Shown here piece after piece: positions 35,941-45,823 of a stretch of DNA of 64,000 nt (position 1 is the stretch's first letter; the number at the start of each line of letters is the position of its first letter). The notes beneath the pieces were generated by a model, which worked only from the letters and a program-made list of their open reading frames with translations, searched no databases and was not told the DNA's origin. A program made the translations under genes and the position numbers. The stretch spans positions 124,001-188,000 of the forward strand of contig JAKALM010000002.1 of assembly GCA_021824145.1 (NCBI GenBank), written 5' to 3'. Source of the stretch: Bacteroidota bacterium (GTDB lineage: Bacteria > Bacteroidota > Ignavibacteria > Ignavibacteriales > Ignavibacteriaceae).

Positions 35941-38172
35941 ATGAAGATATTGAACAGTATCTTTTTCATTCTCCTAATTACATTTTCAGCATTATCTCAA
36001 CAGACTTCAAATTGGAGAAATTATACTGACATGAAAAATGTTCAGTCAATTATTTCATCTGCAAATAATATTTGGGCAGCAACAAGCGGTGGAGGCTTTC
36101 AATATTCAATTACAGAAAATAATTATAAAACTTTACATAAATCTGATGGATTAAATGGCATAAATTTAACAGCTGTAACGGTTGATAATGAAGGTAAAAT
36201 TTGGTTTGGTAGTGCAGAAGGAGTTATAGATGTTTATGACCCAACTAATAACTCTATAAAATCTGTTTTAGATATATATAATTCAAATCAAACAGCGAAA
36301 CAAATAAATGAATTAAAATCTTCTGGTGATACTATTTTTGTTTCAACAAGCTTTGGAATTTCGTTGATCAATTCTAAAAACTTATTCTTCTACGATACTT
36401 TCTTTAAGTTTGGAAATTTCCCATCGAATATACAAGTAAATAGTACTACCAAATTAAATTTGCTTTATGCTTGTACTTCAGAAGGAGTTGCAATTCAGAA
36501 ACAAGGCGCTACAAATTTATCAGCTCCAGAATCTTGGAATAATTATACTACATCGGATGGACTACCTTCTAACTATGTTAATAAATTAATTCAATATAAA
36601 GATACAATACTTGCAGCAACATCTTCTGGAATTGCTTCTTTTAATGGAAGTAAATGGAATTATTTTATTCCAAGTTTAAAAGGAAATATAAATGATATTC
36701 TAGCTTTAAACGATACACTTTTTATTCTTTCTAGCAATTCAATTTATGTTTATCTGAATGGAACAATTGTAAAAACTTATTCAATTAGTTCTCCCGCAGT
36801 TGAAATTTCTTATTCAAATTTAGGCCTATTAGCAGCAAGCTCAAATGGAATAATAGAAGTTTATAACAATTCTACTGCAAACACATTAGCGCCAAATAGC
36901 CCTGAAACAAATCAATTTCCTTCTTTATCAATTGATAATAATGATGTTTTATGGTGTGCAAGCGGAACAGATGTAACAGGAAAAGGATTTTATAAATTTA
37001 ATAATAATACATGGACAAATTACAATATTTCTAATACACCAGAGCTTTTATCCAATTCATTCCATTTCGTTTATTCTTCTCCAGATAACTCTACTTATTT
37101 CGGTAATTGGGGAAAAGGTTTTATCAAAATACAAAACAATTCAATTAATACTTTTTATTCCAATACTGGAATGCAGGGAATTTTAAAAGATACAATGTTT
37201 ATTGTTACTACTGGAATATCTGTTGACTCAAAAAATAATTTATGGATTTTAAACTATAGTGCTGCCGATTTAAAACCACTAAATATGCTATCAACCGATA
37301 GCACTTGGTATCACTTCCACGTCCCTTCTACCGGAAATCAGTACATAGAAAAATTTTATAATCTTGCAATTGATCAAAATGACACGAAATGGTTTTGCAG
37401 TACAGATCCGAACAGAACCGGTTTATATTATTTTAATGAAAATAAAACATATACCGATCCTTCTGATGACAAATATGGATATTTGACTACTTCGGATGGA
37501 TTGAATAGCAATACTATAAATTGTATTGTTGTTGATGAAAGAGGTGATTTGTGGGTAGGCACAAATCTAGGCGTCAACGTAATTTCAAATACTTTGAGCA
37601 TAACACAAAATGCGACTCCACAATTTAGTATAACAAGTGTATTTACTCTTAGGCAGCAAACAATTAATTGTATTGCAGTAGATCCAATAAATGAAAAATG
37701 GATTGGGACAAACCAAGGTTTGCTTTTAGTAAACTCGGATGGTTCTGAATTGCTTGCAGCTTATAATACAAAAAACAGCCCATTATTAAGCGATCAAATT
37801 ACTAGCATTACTGTTGATAAAAACAATGGAACTGTATACGTCGGAACTGATCAAGGCTTAACTTCATTTCAAACACCAGCAATAAAACCGCAGGATACTT
37901 TTACAAAACTTTTCATATATCCAAGTCCATTTGTTTTGAAAAGCCAAAACAATAACTTGACGATAGACGGCTTAATTAAAGATTCAGAAATTAAAATATT
38001 ATCTATTACTGGAAAGCTTATAAAAGACTTTTCTTCTCCTGGTGGTAGGGTTGCATATTGGGATGGAACAGATTCAAACGGTAACTTAGTGAACTCAGGA
38101 ATATATTTAATTGTAGCATTCGATAAAGATGGCAACAATGTTTTTACCGGTAAAATTGCAGTGTTACGATGA
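35941..38172 (+). CDS. Secreted beta-propeller protein with T9SS-type C-terminal domain
   Basis: A 743-residue exported protein with signal peptide MKILNSIFFILLITFSALSQ. The bulk is a set of two-component-regulator-propeller repeats with the D-GL----I--I--D--G-IW-GT--G signature, for example VDNEGKIWFGSAEGV, DGLPSNYVNKLIQY and VDERGDLWVGTNLGV. These build a seven-bladed or double propeller. The C-terminal 85 residues are an Ig-like sorting domain (FIYPSPFVL, ILSITGKLIKDFSS, GTDSNGNLVNSGIYLIVAF) that resembles FlgD/T9SS type A tails. There is no kinase part, so it is a free surface or secreted sensor or adhesin. An exact TAATTTTG box lies at 35901. Confidence 0.85.
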   Translation: MKILNSIFFILLITFSALSQQTSNWRNYTDMKNVQSIISSANNIWAATSGGGFQYSITENNYKTLHKSDGLNGINLTAVTVDNEGKIWFGSAEGVIDVYDPTNNSIKSVLDIYNSNQTAKQINELKSSGDTIFVSTSFGISLINSKNLFFYDTFFKFGNFPSNIQVNSTTKLNLLYACTSEGVAIQKQGATNLSAPESWNNYTTSDGLPSNYVNKLIQYKDTILAATSSGIASFNGSKWNYFIPSLKGNINDILALNDTLFILSSNSIYVYLNGTIVKTYSISSPAVEISYSNLGLLAASSNGIIEVYNNSTANTLAPNSPETNQFPSLSIDNNDVLWCASGTDVTGKGFYKFNNNTWTNYNISNTPELLSNSFHFVYSSPDNSTYFGNWGKGFIKIQNNSINTFYSNTGMQGILKDTMFIVTTGISVDSKNNLWILNYSAADLKPLNMLSTDSTWYHFHVPSTGNQYIEKFYNLAIDQNDTKWFCSTDPNRTGLYYFNENKTYTDPSDDKYGYLTTSDGLNSNTINCIVVDERGDLWVGTNLGVNVISNTLSITQNATPQFSITSVFTLRQQTINCIAVDPINEKWIGTNQGLLLVNSDGSELLAAYNTKNSPLLSDQITSITVDKNNGTVYVGTDQGLTSFQTPAIKPQDTFTKLFIYPSPFVLKSQNNNLTIDGLIKDSEIKILSITGKLIKDFSSPGGRVAYWDGTDSNGNLVNSGIYLIVAFDKDGNNVFTGKIAVLR

Positions 38173-38221
38173 TCAAAAGCCTGATATTTAAAAACATATT
38201 AAAATGAAACTATTCTAGTTA

Positions 38222-40171
38222 ATGATAGACCTCTCCAATATCTCTTTACAATTCAATGGCAAGTATCTCTTCAAGGATGTAAATTATAAAATTAATTCTG
38301 GAGATAGGATTTCGCTAGTTGGGGCAAACGGCACTGGAAAATCTTCTTTATTAAAAATCATTTGTGGCGAAATTCAGCCAGAATCCGGCAAGATTTTTAA
38401 ACGAAAAGATATAAGCATAGGATACCTGCCACAAGAAAATGTTACATTTAAAGGGAAAACATTAATTAAAGAAGCACATTTAGCGCTAACTGATATTCTT
38501 TATTTGCATGAAAAAGAAAATGAAATAACAAAAGAGCTTTCAAGTGAAAACATTTCAGAAGAAAAGCGTGAAGATCTTATCAATCAATTAGGCGAAGTTC
38601 ACCATCGATTAGAAGAATTAGATTCTTACAGCGCTTCATCAAAAGTTGAAAAAATTCTTTTGGGCCTTGGATTTGAAGAAGATGACTTTGAAAGGATGAC
38701 AGACGAATTTTCCGGCGGATGGCAAATGCGAATTGCTCTTTCAAAAATTTTGATTTCACAAAATGACATATTATTGATGGATGAGCCAACTAATCATTTG
38801 GATTTAGATTCTCTTGAATGGTTAGTAAATTTTTTGAAAACTTATAAAGGAGCATTATTAATCGTTTCGCACGATAAATTCTTCATAAATACTGTTACAA
38901 GAAAAACTCTTGAAATTTATCTTGGTAAGTTCAATACTTTTAACGGCGACTATGATGCTTATCTGAAATTCAAAGAAGAAAGAGACCAGCAGGTTGCGAA
39001 TCAATATATTTTGCAGCAGAAAAAAATTAAAGAAACCGAAAAGTTTATTGAAAGATTTAAATACAAAGCTACAAAAGCAAAACAAGTTCAAAGCAGAATC
39101 AAACAACTTGAAAAAATATCATTAGTAGAACTGCCAGACTTTAAAGATGATATTTCTATTAAATTCCCCGATCCCCCACAAAGTGGCAAAATAGTTTTAG
39201 AATTAAAATCTGTTTCTAAATCTTATGGACCAAAAATAATTTTTGATAATCTCAATTTTCTAATTGAACGTGGAGATAAAATTGCATTTGTCGGTCCTAA
39301 TGGCGCAGGTAAAACAACTTTAGCGAAAATTATTGCAAATGTTGTTAATATAGATGGCGGAGAACGTTTAATAGGACATAATACCATAATTTCTTATTAT
39401 GCTCAAGATGTTGCTGATAATCTGAACCCGGATTTAGATATTTTAGAAACCATTGAAACGATTTCTGAAAATCAAACAATAGGTCAGCTTCGGTCGCTTC
39501 TTGGATCATTTTTATTTTCAGGTGATGATGTTTTCAAAAAAGTTGGTATACTTTCCGGCGGTGAGAAGAGCCGCGTGGCATTAGCTAAAATTCTTCTAAC
39601 AAAATCTAACTTAATTATACTTGATGAACCCACAAACCATCTTGATATTTCGTCTAAACTTATTCTCCAAAAAGCGCTCCAAGAATTTCAAGGTTCATTA
39701 ATTCTTGTTTCACATGATATAAATTTTTTAGAACCAGTTGTTAATAAAGTTATTGAGATTAGAAAAAGATCAGTAAAATCTTTTATTGGAGGAATTGATT
39801 ACTATATTCAGAAAAGAGAAGATTTTCTTTTTAAAGAAGACAATAGTTTACCATTAAAAAAAAGTGACCAAGAAAATATTTCAAGAAAAGAGAAAAAAAG
39901 AATTGAAGCTGAACAAAGACAAAAAAAATACGAGGCAACTAAAGATTTAGTAAAAATGATTCAAAAACTTGAAGAAGAAATTGGAATACTTGAAAAAAAA
40001 GAAAAAGAACTTGAGAATGACTTACTGCAATCAGAAACTTATAATAATCCGATTAAAGCCAGAGAAATGACAATTGAATTTAATAAAGTTAAAGAAATTC
40101 TTGAAAAAAATATTTCTGAATGGGAAAAGCTAACAGAAAAACTTTTATTGATTGAACAAAAATTTAACTAG
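38222..40171 (+). CDS. ABC-F family ATPase (ribosome-associated type)
   Basis: A 649-residue soluble protein with two ABC ATPase domains in tandem and no membrane part. Domain 1 has Walker A GANGTGKSS (34-42), signature SGGWQMRIALSKIL and Walker B LLMDEPTNHLD. Domain 2 has GPNGAGKTT, SGGEKSRVALAKIL and LIILDEPTNHLD. A charged linker (about 240-300, YKATKAKQVQSRIKQLEK) reaches toward the peptidyl-transferase region in this family, and a C-terminal coiled coil (about 560-645) resembles Uup/EttA-type proteins. The likely role is translation rescue or regulation. It ends in a four-base overlap with a convergent gene. Confidence 0.94.
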   Translation: MIDLSNISLQFNGKYLFKDVNYKINSGDRISLVGANGTGKSSLLKIICGEIQPESGKIFKRKDISIGYLPQENVTFKGKTLIKEAHLALTDILYLHEKENEITKELSSENISEEKREDLINQLGEVHHRLEELDSYSASSKVEKILLGLGFEEDDFERMTDEFSGGWQMRIALSKILISQNDILLMDEPTNHLDLDSLEWLVNFLKTYKGALLIVSHDKFFINTVTRKTLEIYLGKFNTFNGDYDAYLKFKEERDQQVANQYILQQKKIKETEKFIERFKYKATKAKQVQSRIKQLEKISLVELPDFKDDISIKFPDPPQSGKIVLELKSVSKSYGPKIIFDNLNFLIERGDKIAFVGPNGAGKTTLAKIIANVVNIDGGERLIGHNTIISYYAQDVADNLNPDLDILETIETISENQTIGQLRSLLGSFLFSGDDVFKKVGILSGGEKSRVALAKILLTKSNLIILDEPTNHLDISSKLILQKALQEFQGSLILVSHDINFLEPVVNKVIEIRKRSVKSFIGGIDYYIQKREDFLFKEDNSLPLKKSDQENISRKEKKRIEAEQRQKKYEATKDLVKMIQKLEEEIGILEKKEKELENDLLQSETYNNPIKAREMTIEFNKVKEILEKNISEWEKLTEKLLLIEQKFN

Positions 40172-41142
40172 ACTTTTATACTCAAAAATTCTTCAGCAAG
40201 TGCAATGCCTCCATAAAGCGCCGCATCATCGCCCAAATCATTTGAAACAATTTCAACATGTTTGGCAATATCTTTTAAAACATTTTCATTAAAAGATTTT
40301 TTAATAATCGGAAGCATAAATTTATCTAATGCTTCAATTAGTCCGCCGCCAAGAACTATTGTATCGAAATTCATTAAGTTAGCAACATTGGCAAGTACCT
40401 GGCCAATTACTTCGCATGCTTTTGAAATGTGTTTAATAGTAAGTTTATCATTTGCTTTCACTGCCTGCGAAAGGATTCTGCTTTTAACTGGTTTATTTGG
40501 AAATGATAGTTTTTTAATAATACTTTTTTTATTTGATTTGATGTCTTCTAAAATATCTCTTACTATTGATGCCCGGCTGGCAACTGCTTCGAAACATCCT
40601 TTTTTTCCGCACCCGCAAATTGGCCCTTCTCTATTAATAATCATATGACCAATTTCTCCAGCAGCATAACTTGTACCTCGATAGATTTTTCCATCTAAAA
40701 TTATTGCGCCGCCTATTCCTGTGCCTATAAAGACTGCAAGCATATTTTTAGCTTTTTTTGCAATACCAAATTTTTTTAATCCAAGTGCTCCCATATTAAC
40801 ATCATTTTCTATCAATACCGGGAAAGGAATTTTTTCTTGAAGCTTTTCACTTACATGAAATTTTTTTAATCCTAAGTTTGGAGCCAATCCAACTACTCCC
40901 GAATATGGATTTAATGAGCCGGGAATTCCTAAGCATACAGCTTTGATATTTTTAGATTTTATTCCAGCTTCCTTAATCAACGAATTAATTATTTTTACTA
41001 AGCTGATGATATATTCTTTTTGGCTTCCCCCCGCTATGGTTGGGTTCTTAACTCTTGCTATTATGCCTTCTTCGGAATTAATTAAACCGGCAAGAATTTT
41101 TGTCCCTCCCATATCGATGCTAATAATATATTTTTTTTCCAA
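40168..41142 (-). CDS. ROK-family sugar kinase (probable glucokinase)
   Basis: A 324-residue kinase of the ROK family. The ATP-binding loop DMGGTKILAGL is near residue 10, the catalytic ENDVNMGALG (with Asp as base) near 113, and FIGTGIGGAIIL follows. The ROK zinc site is GHMIINREGPICGCGKKGCFE, with one His and three Cys. Without an N-terminal helix-turn-helix it is a kinase rather than a repressor, and glucose is the most likely substrate. The start is TTG 41142, supported by GAGGG four bases upstream; the next ATG is too far inside. Confidence 0.92.
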   Translation of the reverse strand: MEKKYIISIDMGGTKILAGLINSEEGIIARVKNPTIAGGSQKEYIISLVKIINSLIKEAGIKSKNIKAVCLGIPGSLNPYSGVVGLAPNLGLKKFHVSEKLQEKIPFPVLIENDVNMGALGLKKFGIAKKAKNMLAVFIGTGIGGAIILDGKIYRGTSYAAGEIGHMIINREGPICGCGKKGCFEAVASRASIVRDILEDIKSNKKSIIKKLSFPNKPVKSRILSQAVKANDKLTIKHISKACEVIGQVLANVANLMNFDTIVLGGGLIEALDKFMLPIIKKSFNENVLKDIAKHVEIVSNDLGDDAALYGGIALAEEFLSIKV

Positions 41143-41289
41143 AATACCCTCAGCTATAAATTTTAATATAGATTAACTAGTTGAATATAATTTATAAGTT
41201 TTTAAAATCTTAATTATAATTTAAGATTTGAATTCCAATGAACAAAATTTTGCTTAAATTGTTTTTATAATTGAAAATTTTATATAAAA

Positions 41290-42099
41290 ATGTTAAAGAT
41301 AAAACCATTAAAAAAATTCGGGCAAAATTATTTAACTGATAATAATATTTTGAACAAAATTGTTAAAGAAATTTCACCTTCTTTAGATGACAATTTGATT
41401 GAGATCGGTCCAGGTTTAGGAGCATTAACCGGAAGGCTAATCTCATTTACACCAAATATGACAGCTATTGAAATAGATACACGAGTTGTTGAAGATCTTG
41501 CCCTCAAGTTTCCAGAATTAAGGTTAATTCATTCTGATTTTCTTAAGATTAATCTAAAAGACTTGTTTCAGAATAAAAATAAAAAACTTAGAATTGTAGG
41601 AAACATTCCATATAATTTAACCTCGCCAATTTTATTCAAAATGATAAATGCATCTGAATTAATTTATGATTCTATTTTGATGGTTCAGTTAGAAGTAGCT
41701 AAACGTATGATAGCAAAAAAAGGAGTGAAAGATTATGGAATTCTTGCAGTTCTAATTCAGCACTTTGCAGAAGTGAATTTATGCTTTAAAGTTTCCGCAA
41801 ATGTTTTTTATCCAAAACCAAAGGTAGATTCTGCGGTTATCCATTTAAATTTTAAGGAAGAATTTATCGATAAAAACAAAAAAGAAATTTTCATTCAAAT
41901 TGTAAAAGCTGCATTCGGAAATAGAAGAAAAACTTTAAAAAATTCGCTCAGCAATAGTATATTTGCTGGCATAAATTTTTCGGATTCAAATATTGATCTT
42001 TCACTACGTGCTGAACAATTAGATGAAAAGGATTTTATCAAACTTGCAGATTTTGCTTTAGATAAAATCCAAAATGAAAATTTTACAATTAATTATTAA
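41290..42099 (+). CDS. rsmA: 16S rRNA dimethyladenosine transferase
   Basis: Adds four methyl groups to the two adjacent adenines in helix 45 of 16S rRNA (also called KsgA). The 269 residues show KKFGQNYLTDNNILNKIV at the start, the SAM-binding EIGPGLGALTGRL, IEIDTRVVEDL, the target-base motif NIPYNLTSPILFK, and MVQLEVAKRMIAKKGVKDYGIL. The length is normal. The gene stands at the head of a plus-strand run with the PAP2 and methyltransferase genes. Confidence 0.97.
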   Translation: MLKIKPLKKFGQNYLTDNNILNKIVKEISPSLDDNLIEIGPGLGALTGRLISFTPNMTAIEIDTRVVEDLALKFPELRLIHSDFLKINLKDLFQNKNKKLRIVGNIPYNLTSPILFKMINASELIYDSILMVQLEVAKRMIAKKGVKDYGILAVLIQHFAEVNLCFKVSANVFYPKPKVDSAVIHLNFKEEFIDKNKKEIFIQIVKAAFGNRRKTLKNSLSNSIFAGINFSDSNIDLSLRAEQLDEKDFIKLADFALDKIQNENFTINY

Positions 42100-42117
42100 T
42101 TAGCTGCTTTCTGCTGA

Positions 42118-43071
42118 ATGGAAATTATCAAAACTTTTATAGTAAAATTAAAAGCCTATGATTTGGTAGTCGTAGTTTTTTACTTCTTTCTAACATTAAT
42201 AAATTTAATTTTTAATTACGACATTAAACACTGGCTTATATGGACAATTATTAATCTTGGAATAATTACTTTCACGTTTACTATTGCTTATTTTGAAAAT
42301 AAAAGTGACAATAAAATCTGGAGAATAATTCATTACTGGTATATCGCACCTTTAATTCTCTTAACTTTTAAAGAACTTTATTACCAGATTGCACCAATTC
42401 GCCAACAGGATTTTGACTGGCTTTTCATCGAAATAGATAGATGGATGTTCGGAACTGATCCGACAAAATGTTTGATGAATATTGCATTTCCAGCATTGAC
42501 AGAATTACTACAGATTGTTTACAGCATGTTTTATTTCTTGCCAGTAATACTTTCATTAGCTTTATTAAGAAAAAAAAGATATGAAGATCTTGACTTTGCA
42601 GTATTTATGATCATTTATGGTTTCTATCTAAGCTATTTAGGATATTTTATTTTGCCTGCTATAGGGCCAAGGTTTACTTTACATAATTTTTCTAAGATAG
42701 ACCAGTTGCTGCCAGGTGTATTCTTAACACCTATTCTAAGAAACATGATTGATTTCGGGGAATCAATTCCACATGGTACAATTCACCCAGCAGCAATTGT
42801 GCAAAGAGACGCTTTCCCCAGCGGTCATACAATGATTACGCTAATTGTTATGTATCTATCTGTAAAACTAAAAAGCCGTACTAGATACTTTTTTATACCT
42901 ATTGGAACATTACTAATATTCTCTACGGTTTATCTTTGGTATCATTATGTAATTGATTTATTAGGCGGCTTAGCATTTATGATTTTTGCTGTTTGGAGCG
43001 GAAAAATAATTTTTAACTGGTGGAAGCGAATTCACGGAGAAGAAGAATTTAAGTATGGAAGAAGTGATTAG
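42118..43071 (+). CDS. Membrane PAP2-family phosphatase
   Basis: A 317-residue inner-membrane protein with about six helices. The PAP2 active-site motifs are FPSGHTMITLIVMYLSVK (motif 2, with catalytic His) and STVYLWYHYVIDLLGGL (motif 3, with the nucleophile His and supporting Asp); motif 1 (the K----RP box) is not clear. Members remove phosphate from lipid phosphates such as undecaprenyl pyrophosphate or phosphatidate; the substrate here is unknown. It lies 18 bases after rsmA and six before the methyltransferase gene, so all three are probably co-transcribed. Confidence 0.87.
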   Translation: MEIIKTFIVKLKAYDLVVVVFYFFLTLINLIFNYDIKHWLIWTIINLGIITFTFTIAYFENKSDNKIWRIIHYWYIAPLILLTFKELYYQIAPIRQQDFDWLFIEIDRWMFGTDPTKCLMNIAFPALTELLQIVYSMFYFLPVILSLALLRKKRYEDLDFAVFMIIYGFYLSYLGYFILPAIGPRFTLHNFSKIDQLLPGVFLTPILRNMIDFGESIPHGTIHPAAIVQRDAFPSGHTMITLIVMYLSVKLKSRTRYFFIPIGTLLIFSTVYLWYHYVIDLLGGLAFMIFAVWSGKIIFNWWKRIHGEEEFKYGRSD

Positions 43072-43076
43072 TTATT

Positions 43077-43760
43077 ATGGCTGATAAAAAAACACAAGTA
43101 AAACGTATTTTTGAATCAATTGCTTTTAAATATGATTTATTAAATCACCTGCTCAGTTTTGGTACTGATTTTTACTGGCGAAAAGCTGCATTGAGATTAA
43201 CTAAAATTACTCCCGAATCAATTCTTCTTGATGTTGCTTGCGGTACCGGAGATTTTGCTATTGCTGCAAGAAAGTTAGGTGTTAAAAAAATTTTTGGCGC
43301 AGATTTTTCTTTTAATATGCTTAAGCTGTTTAACACAAAAAGCAACTGGATTGTTGGTAAAAATGTCCAAATGGTTGCCGAAAAAATTCCGATTAAAAAT
43401 AATTCTGTTACAAACATTACTGTAGCATTTGGAGTAAGAAATTTCTACAACATACAGGAAGGTTTCAATTCTTTCTTCAATGCTTTGAAAGAAAATGGGA
43501 AAGCAACTATACTTGAATTCCGGATGCCGACAAATCCGATTTTCAAATTTCTTTACAAATTTTATTTTAAAAAAATATTACCAATTGTGGGCGGAATAAT
43601 TTCAGGTGATAAAGAAGCTTATAAATATCTTCCCCGTTCTGTTGAAGAGTTTGATGAGAAAATAGATTTGCCCGAACTTTTGAAAAATTCGGGCTTCAGA
43701 AAAATTGAAAAATATAACTTAACTCTGGGAATTGTCCAGGTTATAATTGCCGTTAAATAA
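43077..43760 (+). CDS. menG: Demethylmenaquinone methyltransferase
   Basis: The last step of menaquinone synthesis: C-methylation of demethylmenaquinone with SAM (UbiE/MenG family). The 227 residues contain the family start VKRIFESIAFKYDLLNHLLS, then FYWRKAAL, the SAM loop LDVACGTGDFAIAARKLG, VAFGVRNFYNIQEGF, and the closing SGDKEAYKYLPRSVEEF. No ubiquinone genes are seen, so the menaquinone role is favoured, as expected for this group of bacteria. It ends 22 bases from a convergent lipoprotein gene. Confidence 0.94.
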   Translation: MADKKTQVKRIFESIAFKYDLLNHLLSFGTDFYWRKAALRLTKITPESILLDVACGTGDFAIAARKLGVKKIFGADFSFNMLKLFNTKSNWIVGKNVQMVAEKIPIKNNSVTNITVAFGVRNFYNIQEGFNSFFNALKENGKATILEFRMPTNPIFKFLYKFYFKKILPIVGGIISGDKEAYKYLPRSVEEFDEKIDLPELLKNSGFRKIEKYNLTLGIVQVIIAVK

Positions 43761-43781
43761 ATATTACCAAAATAGTAAAGC

Positions 43782-44576
43782 TTATTTAACGTTATAACTA
43801 ATTAAGCTTTGCGACACAGTACTTGTCGTGTCTGAAAAATTAATTCCGCCGCCGCTAAATGCATCAAGTATAGTTCCATTACCTTGCATCTGAACTACTC
43901 CAATATTATCAACTAACCAAGCATAAGCTGTAAAATTTGATGTAGTTGCCGGTGCAAAGGGATTACTTAAGTTAGGAATTGAAAGTGTTAAAATATATTG
44001 AACTTTTGCTGCAGATTTTGTTACTGTTCCGGTAGTTAGATTTAATGGGATCTGCTCAATTCCTTTATAATAAGCCACTACTTTTACAAGATTAAAAGTT
44101 ATGGCTCCTAATTTTAACGATAGATTAAATACTGGCCAAGACCCTCCATCTTGAAAAGGAAATTGAAAAGCAGTTAATTGTGCATCTATTTGGATGTACT
44201 GTAATAATGAATCTGGAATTGTTTGAGATAGGCCCGAAGTATCAATAGCAAAATAAACACCATTATTATTTTTTAAAAATAACGATGTTGATGTTGTAGT
44301 AAAGCTTCCAAATGTAATTGTATCAATTTCATTTTGATATGTTGTTGAACCATAAGTTGTAGTTCCATTATAAGTTGCAGATCTTGTTCCAGATTGCTGT
44401 GTTCCGTTTGAATCGGTTCTTACAACAGAATATTTATAATATGTTCCATCGCTGTTTGGGAAATAACTGCTTCCAGGGCTATTTGTAGTTTGCGGTGATG
44501 TTGAATTGGATTTACATGCATTAAATAAAAATGCAAATAAAAACAAGCTTACAATTACTAGCATCTTCCTTTTCAT
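43782..44576 (-). CDS. Lipoprotein of unknown function
   Basis: A 264-residue lipoprotein. The signal peptide ends in the lipobox LFNAC with Cys21 as the lipidated residue. A short Ser/Thr/Pro linker (about 23-36) follows, then a beta-rich body with Thr- and Ser-rich strands (YYKYSVVRTDSNGTQQSG, RSATYNGTTTYGSTTYQ). I recognise no domain. The start ATG overlaps the rdgB stop (ATGA), so the two are translated together, though a shared role is not obvious. Probably anchored in the inner leaflet of the outer membrane or exposed on the surface. Confidence 0.82.
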   Translation of the reverse strand: MKRKMLVIVSLFLFAFLFNACKSNSTSPQTTNSPGSSYFPNSDGTYYKYSVVRTDSNGTQQSGTRSATYNGTTTYGSTTYQNEIDTITFGSFTTTSTSLFLKNNNGVYFAIDTSGLSQTIPDSLLQYIQIDAQLTAFQFPFQDGGSWPVFNLSLKLGAITFNLVKVVAYYKGIEQIPLNLTTGTVTKSAAKVQYILTLSIPNLSNPFAPATTSNFTAYAWLVDNIGVVQMQGNGTILDAFSGGGINFSDTTSTVSQSLISYNVK

Positions 44577-45187
44577 AATTGCTCCGTTTGTTGTATAATT
44601 AAATTGATTAATTTCTTGAAAGCTTTGGCTCTATGACTTATTTCATTTTTTTCATTCATATTTAATTCAGCTGATGTAACATCATAACCATCTGGAATAA
44701 ATAAAGGATCATATCCAAATCCATTTGTACCACGCGGCGTTGAGATAATTTTACCTTTAACTTCTCCACTTGAAGTTAAAAAATTCTTTCCGTTATAATA
44801 TACTGCCGAACAAATAAATTTAGCAAGGTGGGGTTCTGGTAGTGTCTTTAGATCATATAAAAGTTTTTTATTATTTTCTTCATCAGTCGCATTTTCTCCA
44901 GCATATCTTGCAGAATAAACTCCAGGCTTTCCATTCAGTTGATCAACTGAAATACCTGAATCATCACTCATTGTTGGAATTTTATACTTATCAAAAATGA
45001 TTTTTGCTTTTATTTTTGCGTTTTCTTCAAATGTGCTTCCATCCTCAACAATAGTTGGTACATCATTTATATCAAGCAGTGAAATAAGCTGAATATCTCT
45101 ACCGAAAATTAAATGACTAACTTCTTTTATCTTTCCTTTATTTTGAGTAGCAAAAATAATTTTTCTCATTTCAATTTTTTTTTGCAT
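44573..45187 (-). CDS. rdgB: Non-canonical purine NTP pyrophosphatase (RdgB/HAM1)
   Basis: Hydrolyses dITP, ITP and XTP to monophosphates, keeping deaminated purines out of nucleic acids. Motifs are FATQNKGKIKEV near the start, DDSGISVDQLNGKPGVYSAR, GTNGFGYDPLFIP and SHRAKAF. The 204-residue form starts at ATG 45187 and overlaps the upstream gene by 17 bases. The family usually starts at the second Met (MRKIIFATQ, 45169), giving 198 residues; neither has a good ribosome site, so the start is unsettled. Confidence 0.95.
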   Translation of the reverse strand: MQKKIEMRKIIFATQNKGKIKEVSHLIFGRDIQLISLLDINDVPTIVEDGSTFEENAKIKAKIIFDKYKIPTMSDDSGISVDQLNGKPGVYSARYAGENATDEENNKKLLYDLKTLPEPHLAKFICSAVYYNGKNFLTSSGEVKGKIISTPRGTNGFGYDPLFIPDGYDVTSAELNMNEKNEISHRAKAFKKLINLIIQQTEQL

Positions 45188-45419
45188 TGAATTTATAATA
45201 GAAATTTATAATTGCACCGATTGCAGTCATTGAATTTAATATTGAGAAAACTAAATCATTAAGTATAAAAGCATATACCATCAATGAAAAACTACCAATA
45301 AAATTAAGAATCAAAAATTGCATATTAGCTTTACAATCTTTCTCTTTTATCGTTTGATATGTTTGCGGTATCCAGCCGGAAGCTACAGCCGCAAGTCCAA
45401 TATAACCCATAATGTGCAT
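45171..45419 (-). CDS. SemiSWEET / PQ-loop small membrane protein
   Basis: An 82-residue protein made of three hydrophobic helices with the PQ motif in helix 1 (ASGWIPQTYQTIKEKD) and Asn-rich helix 3 (NSMTAIGAIINFYY). This matches SemiSWEET-type transporters, which work as dimers to pass sugars or similar small molecules across the inner membrane. The substrate is not readable. It overlaps rdgB by 17 bases, so expression is linked. ATG 45410 (three codons in) is an alternative start. Confidence 0.8.
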   Translation of the reverse strand: MHIMGYIGLAAVASGWIPQTYQTIKEKDCKANMQFLILNFIGSFSLMVYAFILNDLVFSILNSMTAIGAIINFYYKFNAKKN

Positions 45420-45460
45420 AAATTTCTTGTAATTCCTTATTTAATTTTTAAAATAAATTT

Positions 45461-45823
45461 TTATTTGTTATTATCAGATGTCTCATTAAAAATTTCTTCC
45501 ATCACTTCAAAAGCATATCTTAAATGTGGTATAACGATCGATCCTCCAACGATCAAAGCTATATTAAAACTTTCCATAAGTTCTTCCTTAGTCGCTCCTT
45601 CTTGAATTGATCTATCGATATGATAAAAAATGCAGTCATTGCATCTTAAAACCATAGATGCAACTAATCCCATCAATTCTTTTACTTTAGCATTTAGTGC
45701 ACCATTTATATAAGCTTTATTATCTAGCGCAAAAAATTTATTAAAATCTCTGAAACCCGAATTTAGAATTTTATCATTCATATCTAATCTATATTTCCGG
45801 GTTTCTGTAGTGCTTTTTTTCAT
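45461..45823 (-). CDS. Carboxymuconolactone decarboxylase family (AhpD-like) protein
   Basis: A 120-residue, all-helical protein of PF02627. The AhpD-type active site is present: CNDCIFYH (Cys-x2-Cys-x3-His) in helix form, followed by GATKEELMESFNIALIVGG. Such proteins are small disulfide reductases or gamma-carboxymuconolactone decarboxylases; with the CxxC motif and no aromatic-degradation genes here, a thiol-peroxidase reductant role is more likely. The start is ATG 45823, with AAAGGGAATT before it. Confidence 0.9.
   Translation of the reverse strand: MKKSTTETRKYRLDMNDKILNSGFRDFNKFFALDNKAYINGALNAKVKELMGLVASMVLRCNDCIFYHIDRSIQEGATKEELMESFNIALIVGGSIVIPHLRYAFEVMEEIFNETSDNNK

Noticed and set aside
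40262-40648. 128-residue plus-strand frame inside the ROK kinase gene
   Set aside because: Antisense to conserved ROK motifs; hydrophobic look arises from the complement of AT-rich codons.
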